Positions 16,801 through 20,883 of a stretch of DNA of 20,883 nt are shown piece after piece. Source of the DNA: Clostridiaceae bacterium (GTDB taxonomy: Bacteria > Bacillota > Clostridia > Saccharofermentanales > UBA5734). The translations under genes were made by a program, and so were the position numbers. How positions within the stretch are numbered: the stretch's first letter is position 1; the number at the start of each line of letters is the position of its first letter. The stretch is from the NCBI GenBank assembly GCA_012519875.1, contig JAAYPL010000051.1, forward strand, positions 1 to 20,883, written 5' to 3'. The notes under the pieces are model-generated. The model saw only the letters and a list, made by a program, of their open reading frames with translations. It searched no databases and had not been told where the DNA came from.

Positions 16801-16842
16801 GCTGAGCAAATGCGAGAATTATTTCCGGGTGAATTCGAGTGA
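13831..16842 (+). CDS. CotH-family lipoprotein with three lamin-tail domains
   Basis: A 1003-residue surface protein. The start is TTG at 13831, eight bases after GGAG within AAGGAGAGG; an upstream TTG at 13789 in frame has no ribosome site. A signal sequence (LLFLLLVCALASC) ends in a lipobox LASC, so Cys23 is probably lipidated, though SVGC at Cys31 is a second candidate. Then come three lamin-tail-type domains (about 60-210, 223-376 and 393-526), each with a DW(I/V)E(L/I) core and a TPG-rich end (ATPGGPN, ATPGSAN, PTPGRAN). A chitobiase/Fn3-like segment follows (DIRYTLDGSQPTTSSPLYSE, about 571-590), then a CotH kinase-like domain (about 625-990; LVLRTSGQDW, GLYELREKVD, WRWILFDLDW). CotH in Bacillus spores is a protein kinase; kinase activity here is inferred. 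The stop overlaps the next start by four bases (GTGA). Confidence 0.92.
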   Translation: MIAKPKKVNRLLFLLLVCALASCPSIMSVGCSLIPENMNPTLPAGTTQSVPTNPVVVPGPLLITEIMSRNTATLQTIDGLTPDWIELYNSGSRPIDLTGYQLSDQVRKPNKWTFPSVILEPGEYLIVYCSGLEPTPEKIAAGEIHANFRLNNEGEDLFLTSHVGELLAMVVIPPLPPDISFGLPPDSRSPLDQYLFFGEATPGGPNGADGKLSAQEAILRPEYDLVVNEYMTRNLSWPDAQGNLPDWVEILNTGNEDVNLLGFRLSDNPERPDKWTFPDVTIRAGELLVVWLSGRETVYDPSEPMSLQAPFKLGRNDTHLLLTDPNGHTVFKQPLEYLPDNMSLGRSPDDLETWLYFPMATPGSANTTAGFAEISGAMTLKNRNIWINEVMALDDTITTQGKISQADWIELCNGSDQPINLLGYGLSDQNSNPFLMTLDDITLAPGQFLVVEPTSFGISTGGETLYLTGPDRQPIDRFETGLLINGVSCGRGNSGGEEPADTRFYYPQPTPGRANSTRPKLAYALAPTIEVKQVTDGSPSDSIYFDQPVLVTIKNPHPDADIRYTLDGSQPTTSSPLYSEPILIDRTTVIRCRAERPDYLPSRDVSRFLLTGVRHDLPVVSINVNPSDFTGSSGVWTDYNRDHEAPISFTFYEADGTKGTSFSAGVALHGSFSRKELQKSLEIKLRAAYGDRQVIYPFFPGNDVSTFKRLVLRTSGQDWRVSKLRDAFAAAVVKGELAADYMDWRHCVLYVNGEYYGLYELREKVDAFYAAAHHGVDPDNLDIIKGDSIVLAGDKAEYRALLAYARNHDLRDDEPYRRVLAQIDEDSLIDWIIAESFFGNLDSGNKKVWRERTEGGEWRWILFDLDWILYPDTYKVNALQEDLLHPSGHGWQRYFSTTLQVGLMKNPAFKERFIRRYAELMNTIFVTDRMLDILDEMTEQIRGEMPRQIARWGRPTSVENWERNVAVLRRITGEKRGVMQGFLRNTFNLSAEQMRELFPGEFE

Positions 16843-17603
16843 ATTGGCGTCATGAAATTAAATTTATGCTGGATGAGGCTGCATTTCACCGTCTCTATTT
16901 CGGCTTGAAACCGATCATGTATCAAGACCGGCACGCTGTTTCCGCCGACCCGGCCGGATTCCCGGCTTACCGCATCAGGAGCCTTTATTTCGACGATATC
17001 GGCCGCAAAGGGGTTTTTGACAAGCTGGCCGGGAACAATCCCCGGCACAAATTCCGGATCCGGATTTATCAAGGAAGCCCCAAGTATATCCGTCTGGAAA
17101 AAAAGATAAAATCCGGCAACATGACCCAAAAAAGAAGTTGCCGCTTGAATCGCGAGCAGACCGATCGGCTCCTTGCCGGTGATTGGTCCTCGCTGCATGA
17201 TGACGCACTGGAATTGTTGCGAAAAACCCCCGACCGCGCCCGCCGGCAACAACTGCATTTATTGTTGTAGTTCTACGCCGAAAATCGTACACAACTGTTG
17301 ACACCACATCTTCTGGTCGATTATCAGCGCGTCCCGTTGATTTTTCCGGCGGGCAATGTCCGGATCACCTTCGACCGTTTCTTGTCCACCGGCCTTTACC
17401 GTAAAGATTTGTGGGATTCCAACTCGGCACTGCACCCGGTTTTCGACGACGGCCAACTGATTATGGAGGTTAAATATGATCGGTTTTTGCCGGATTTCAT
17501 CCGGTCTGCCATCCGGTATCCGGGGCTCAGCCCTTTCGCGGTAAGCAAATATGTCCAGTGCGCCGGCATCTGTCGCCGGCAATCCTGGGAGGACCAGGTT
17601 TAA
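16839..17603 (+). pseudogene. VTC-domain (polyphosphate polymerase-like) gene with one in-frame amber codon
   Basis: A 255-codon frame encoding a VTC-domain protein of the type often linked to CotH genes. It is broken by a single TAG at 17268-17270 (codon 144). Before it: RHEIKFMLDEAAF, YRIRSLYFDD, KFRIRIYQGSPKYIRLEKKI. After it, in the same frame: FYAENRTQLLTPHLLVDYQR, VRITFDRFLSTG, LIMEVKYDRFLPDFIRSAI and SPFAVSKYVQC. All of the family's conserved blocks survive on both sides, so no frameshift or deletion is needed. The start GTG (16839) overlaps the CotH stop by four bases. Possible explanations are a recent nonsense mutation, a sequencing error, or readthrough. TAG ends at least three other genes here, so general reassignment is unlikely. 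If translated normally it gives a 143-residue N-terminal fragment (16839-17270). Confidence 0.8.
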
Positions 17604-17635
17604 TGCATACATGTTGAATTGAGGAGGAAACAATT

Positions 17636-18292
17636 ATGCGCAAGGCCCTGCTTGATCTTTTGGAAGTCAACATCAATGCTCCACTGACCCGCGAGCGTAT
17701 CATAACCACCCTTGCGGTCTCTATGGTGATGGGTATCCTGATTCTATTGATTTACCGGATCACCTATCGGGGTGTCCTGTTCAATCGCAGCTTTGGCACG
17801 GCGCTGTTGATGGTTTCGCTGGTCACATCGTTAATTATCATGCCGATCAGCTCCAACATCGTCCTTTCGCTGGGTATGGTAGGCGCCCTGTCCATTGTTC
17901 GTTTCCGAACGGCATTGAAAGATCCGATGGATATTGTCTTCATGTTCTGGGCGATCGCCGCCGGCCTGACCACTGGCGCCGGATTTTTCGAATTGGCCAT
18001 TTTGGGCTGTCTGATTCTGGCTGTGATCATGTTGCTGGTCACCGCAGTGCAGACCAAAGGCGTGCGTAAGCCCTATTTGGTGGTCATCCGTTATACGGAT
18101 CAGTACCAAGGCGACTTTGACAGACTGTTGCCCAAATACCACCTCAAGAGCAAAACAGTGACCGACCACAGTTACGAGTTGGTCGTCGAAGTGAAGTTGC
18201 GTGGCCGTGATACGCAGTTTATTGATAAATTACAGAAAAGTGAAGGTATTCTGTCGGCATCCCTTGTCCGTTACAGCGGCGACTACAACTAA
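17636..18292 (+). CDS. DUF4956 membrane protein
   Basis: A 218-residue protein of the DUF4956 family. About four transmembrane segments lie between residues 20 and 142 (TLAVSMVMGILILLIY near 22-38; ALLMVSLVTSLIIMPI near 56-71; a central IVLSLGMVGALSIVRFRTALKDP block, quoted in part; FFELAILGCLILAVIMLLV). The cytoplasmic C-terminal domain spans about 145-218. The SIVRFRTALKDPMDIVF stretch is the family's most conserved feature. The ATG at 17636 follows GGAGGAAAC at good spacing, 32 bases after the VTC frame ends. Third gene of the CotH operon; DUF4956, VTC and CotH genes commonly occur together, but the joint function is not established. A membrane partner for polyphosphate or phosphoryl transfer is only a guess. 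Confidence 0.88.
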   Translation: MRKALLDLLEVNINAPLTRERIITTLAVSMVMGILILLIYRITYRGVLFNRSFGTALLMVSLVTSLIIMPISSNIVLSLGMVGALSIVRFRTALKDPMDIVFMFWAIAAGLTTGAGFFELAILGCLILAVIMLLVTAVQTKGVRKPYLVVIRYTDQYQGDFDRLLPKYHLKSKTVTDHSYELVVEVKLRGRDTQFIDKLQKSEGILSASLVRYSGDYN

Positions 18293-18361
18293 GATGGTTG
18301 TTTCAGAGCTGCCGATCCGGGCTTGCTCTTTTAAAATTAAATCTGCTAAGGAGAGAAAAAA

Positions 18362-19501
18362 ATGAAAGAAACCAGACCCTATGTATCCTGGGAACAAATC
18401 GGCAGTTTTATGGAGGATGCGTTCGTTGCATATGGCGTTCCGCGTGAGGACGCAAAGATTTGCGCGGATGTTTTGATGGAGAGCGACCGTCAGGGCATTG
18501 AAAGCCATGGTTGCAATCGTTTTAAACCCATCTACATCGATCGTATCAAAGCCGGAATACTGAATCCCGTTACGAAGTATGAAATCATCAAGGAGACCCC
18601 GACTACGTTGGTCGTGGACGCGCACAACGGCATGGGCATGGTTGCAAGTCACAAAGCCATGGAAACCATAATCGAAAAGGCCAAAACATACGGCATGGCC
18701 GCCGCCGCCATTCGCAACTCCTCTCATTACGGCATAGCCGGATATTGGGCAGCCATGGCTGTGAATGCCGGCATGATCGGCATCACGGGTACAAACGCCC
18801 GTCCCTCCATCGCTCCCACTTTCGGCGTTGAAAACATGCTGGGAACCAATCCCCTTACCATCGGTCTTCCGACGGACGAGGAGTTCCCCTTTATGCTGGA
18901 CTGCGCCACAAGCATCAGCCAAAGGGGGAAAATCGAGTATTACGCGCGCAGCGGCATGGACACGCCTGCCGGCATGGTCATCGCGCGGGACGGAACCGCG
19001 CTTACCGACAGTCCCGAAATCCTGAAGCGGCTGACCGACGGAACCGCCGCCCTTGCGCCTCTCGGCGGCATAGGCGACGAACTTGCCGGCTATAAGGGAT
19101 ATGGATACGCCACTGTTGTAGAGATCCTGTCAGCCGCCCTTGCTGCAGGCAGGTTTCTCAAAGCACTCACGAACAAAGACGATCAGGGCAACCCGAAGCC
19201 GTATGAGCTCGGCCACTTCTTCATCGTCGTGAATCCCGAGGCCTTCTCCGGGCTCGACACATTCAAGAAGATTGCCGGCGATATCCTGAGGGAACTGAGG
19301 GCATCCGAAAAAGCGCCGGGTCATGATCACATCTATACGGCAGGCGAAAAAGAGTGGCTGGTCCGGCAGGATCGCAAGGACAAGGGCGTTCCCATCGGAA
19401 AAGCTGTTCAAGAGGAGCTTATCGCTGTCCGCAATGAGAAAAACCTGCCCTATAAGTTCCCGTTTGAGCATCCTCTACCAGATCGCCGCCAAGGCCTGTG
19501 A
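18362..19501 (+). CDS. Malate/L-lactate dehydrogenase family (Ldh2-type) oxidoreductase
   Basis: A 379-residue NAD(P)-dependent 2-hydroxyacid dehydrogenase of the Ldh2/MDH2 family, a fold distinct from classical lactate dehydrogenase. Visible blocks are GIESHGCNRFKPIYIDRIKAG (residues 45-65, quoted across the SHG motif with His49), IRNSSHYGIAGYW (His122), TNARPSIAPTFG, LGTNPLTIGLP, MLDCATSISQRGK (Asp180) and GYKGYGYATVVEILSAAL. The substrate could be malate, lactate, ureidoglycolate or a sulfolactate-like acid; motifs do not decide. The ATG at 18362 has AAGGAGAG upstream. The 69-base gap after DUF4956 shows no clear promoter or terminator. The last nine codons run over the end of the convergent transporter gene, a 27-base overlap, so the extreme C-terminus (HPLPDRRQGL) may be a recent extension. 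Confidence 0.88.
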   Translation: MKETRPYVSWEQIGSFMEDAFVAYGVPREDAKICADVLMESDRQGIESHGCNRFKPIYIDRIKAGILNPVTKYEIIKETPTTLVVDAHNGMGMVASHKAMETIIEKAKTYGMAAAAIRNSSHYGIAGYWAAMAVNAGMIGITGTNARPSIAPTFGVENMLGTNPLTIGLPTDEEFPFMLDCATSISQRGKIEYYARSGMDTPAGMVIARDGTALTDSPEILKRLTDGTAALAPLGGIGDELAGYKGYGYATVVEILSAALAAGRFLKALTNKDDQGNPKPYELGHFFIVVNPEAFSGLDTFKKIAGDILRELRASEKAPGHDHIYTAGEKEWLVRQDRKDKGVPIGKAVQEELIAVRNEKNLPYKFPFEHPLPDRRQGL

Positions 19502-20593
19502 AAGCAGCACCATACAGATAAGCGCAAATGGATAGGTTGCTGCGTAAGAAGCGGCCACGTCCTCGGTCTTGCTCGTAGTAATCAATGCACCCAACGCCGG
19601 CGTTGAGGTCATGCCGCCGCAGATCAAACCGAGAGTGGTCAATGTATCCAACTTAAATAGCAGTCGTGCCACCAGACAAGCCAGCAGCATCGGTAACAAA
19701 GTGATCAAGATGCCCGCAAAGAAAAGCTTCAAGCCATTCTGCCGCAACACCTCCAGAAAACCCGCTCCGGCATCTGTACCGGCGCCCAACAGAAATAGAC
19801 ACAGACCAAACTCTCTCATCGTTTTCAGTGTATGTTGCGGTATGCGAATATTGATGTTGCCGATTCTCGAAAAATGCCCAATAATCAATCCGGAAAACAA
19901 GGGGCCACCGGCCGTACCAAAGCTGAACGACATGCCGCCCGGCAGCGGAATCCTTATGCCTCCCAAAAGAAGGCCAATCGCCAGCGCAACAGAAAAAATC
20001 AATAGGCCAGATGTTTCCAGCGTCTTTAGCGGACGTTCCGGCGGCGCTTCCTCCGTGCCATGCAGACTGATTTTCAAGGCCTCCGCTTCCTGTGCGATAT
20101 CCGTCCTCAAAATGCGCGGGAGCAGCTGCACAAAGAGAACCACTCCGACCACACCAAACGGGTAGGCGATACCATACCCCACAGAAGCCAACGAATCACC
20201 TGTCGCTTCCAACGCAGCCGCCAGCCCGGGCGTTGAGGTCAACGCGCCAGTAAACACACCAATCGCCAGCGCCGCCGGAATTTTTAACAATTTTCCTATC
20301 AGCAATGTGAACACGGATGCCGACAATACGATCATGATTCCCAGCGCCATATAGACATATACTTTTTTCTTCAGATTCCGAAAAAATACCGGGCCTGCAA
20401 TCAGACCGACTGCACCAACAAACAACGCTAGACCCAGATTACGGACAATCACCGGGATCTCCACGCCGAAATGCCCAAATACAAGGGCCACCAGTAGCAC
20501 CCCGGAGGTACCGAGGTTCAAACCCTTTATGCTGAGGCTACCCAACAGATAACCCAGAGCTGCGATGATGAAAATATAAACAATTGTGGACAT
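19475..20593 (-). CDS. AspT/YidE-like transporter without the TrkA-C insert
   Basis: A 372-residue, very hydrophobic protein with about ten transmembrane segments. It has two copies of the AspT/YidE duplicated membrane domain. Copy one carries GALTSTPGLAAA (about 116-127) and copy two GGMTSTPALGAL (about 326-337). AspT exchanges aspartate for alanine; other members move different dicarboxylates or are uncharacterised. AspT itself is about 540 residues with a central cytoplasmic pair of TrkA-C domains. Here the centre is only a short charged loop (about 170-190; AEALKISLHGTEEAPPERP). The ATG at 20593 is three bases after the butyrate-kinase stop, with its ribosome site AAGGAAG inside that gene, so the two form one operon. 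The TAG stop lies within the opposing dehydrogenase gene. Confidence 0.85.
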   Translation of the reverse strand: MSTIVYIFIIAALGYLLGSLSIKGLNLGTSGVLLVALVFGHFGVEIPVIVRNLGLALFVGAVGLIAGPVFFRNLKKKVYVYMALGIMIVLSASVFTLLIGKLLKIPAALAIGVFTGALTSTPGLAAALEATGDSLASVGYGIAYPFGVVGVVLFVQLLPRILRTDIAQEAEALKISLHGTEEAPPERPLKTLETSGLLIFSVALAIGLLLGGIRIPLPGGMSFSFGTAGGPLFSGLIIGHFSRIGNINIRIPQHTLKTMREFGLCLFLLGAGTDAGAGFLEVLRQNGLKLFFAGILITLLPMLLACLVARLLFKLDTLTTLGLICGGMTSTPALGALITTSKTEDVAASYAATYPFALICMVLLSQALAAIW

Positions 20594-20596
20594 GGT

Positions 20597-20883
20597 TCAT
20601 GCTTCCTTGCCTTTGTGTGTCGCCCGAATGGCATCCAATCCCGCCCAGACGGGTTCTCCCGTATACGTAAGAATGGGCTCTGCGCCGGATAGGGCGCGTA
20701 TGGCACCCATCGCCAGCGCCTCCATCTCAAACTCGCCGGGCATGATGCTGATTGGCGCAATATATTGCACTCTGCGCACAATACCGTCTATGAATTCCTG
20801 TGAATGTGCAATTCCGCCGGTAAGCAAAATAGCATTCACCTCGCCCGAAAGCACGGTCGCATAAGCTCCAATGGATTTTGCAA
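20597..20883 (-). CDS. buk: Butyrate kinase, C-terminal fragment at window edge
   Basis: The last 95 codons of an acetate/butyrate kinase-family protein; the 5' part lies outside the window. Diagnostic stretch: AKSIGAYATVLSGEVNAILL, then TGGIAHSQEFIDGI, then the family's C-terminal block IAPISIMPGEFEMEALAMGA (here the conserved PGExEMEALAxGA of butyrate kinases). Butyrate kinase makes ATP and butyrate from butyryl phosphate; branched-chain or propionate substrates are possible. The gene ends at TGA 20599-20597 and overlaps the ribosome site of the transporter gene. It is read toward lower coordinates, so its promoter is beyond 20883. Identity as butyrate rather than acetate kinase rests on this C-terminal block. 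Confidence 0.88.
   Translation of the reverse strand, partial: AKSIGAYATVLSGEVNAILLTGGIAHSQEFIDGIVRRVQYIAPISIMPGEFEMEALAMGAIRALSGAEPILTYTGEPVWAGLDAIRATHKGKEA

Noticed and set aside
17268..17270. Selenocysteine at the VTC stop
   Set aside because: The codon is TAG, not TGA.
17240..17300. Frameshift in the VTC gene
   Set aside because: Both halves are in the same frame (16839 and 17298 are congruent modulo 3), so a single stop codon explains the break.
1..20883. CRISPR array, insertion sequence, tRNA or phage genes
   Set aside because: No regularly spaced direct repeats, transposase-like frames, cloverleaf sequences or phage proteins were recognised by eye.

Overview
The window looks like chromosomal DNA from an anaerobic, moderately GC-rich Firmicutes (Clostridia-like) bacterium. 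The clues are a T-box leader with a valine (GUC) specifier ahead of valS, a partial butyrate kinase, a CotH/VTC/DUF4956 gene set, a pair of radical-SAM genes linked to DUF2344, strong GGAGG ribosome binding sites, and several GTG or TTG starts. The lineage is an inference from gene content; no rRNA or marker phylogeny is available here.

Layout. (1) 1-2772, minus strand: a promoter, a T-box riboswitch, a 91-residue two-helix membrane protein and valS (its 3' end runs off the window). (2) 2845-4592, plus strand: a monocistronic gene for a CoA-disulfide-reductase/rhodanese fusion whose expected catalytic cysteines are both absent. (3) 4603-13726, minus strand: one long operon read from a TATAAT promoter near 13700, in the order speB-like ureohydrolase, small membrane protein, B12-binding radical-SAM/DUF4080 protein, pgi, TIGR03960-type radical-SAM protein and DUF2344 protein. 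A sialate O-acetylesterase-like gene follows with its own near-consensus promoter, overlapped by a perfect inverted repeat. (4) 13831-18292, plus strand: a CotH-family lipoprotein with three lamin-tail domains, a VTC (polyphosphate-polymerase-like) gene interrupted by one in-frame amber codon, and a DUF4956 membrane protein. (5) 18362-20883: a malate/L-lactate dehydrogenase family gene (plus) converging on an AspT/YidE-like transporter and the 3' part of butyrate kinase (minus); the two convergent reading frames overlap by 27 bp.

How the genes fit together. The valS unit is controlled by tRNA-Val charging, and the small membrane protein comes under the same control. The long minus operon mixes central metabolism (pgi, ureohydrolase) with two radical-SAM proteins, and several of its genes overlap or are only a few bases apart, which suggests translational coupling. 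The CotH-VTC-DUF4956 set looks like a cell-surface or polyphosphate-related module of unknown role. The most unusual items are the cysteine-less CoADR-rhodanese protein and the amber codon inside the VTC gene. No tRNA, rRNA, CRISPR, insertion sequence or phage gene was recognised, and no gene-free stretch exceeds 300 bases apart from the T-box leader and promoter region (2497-2921).
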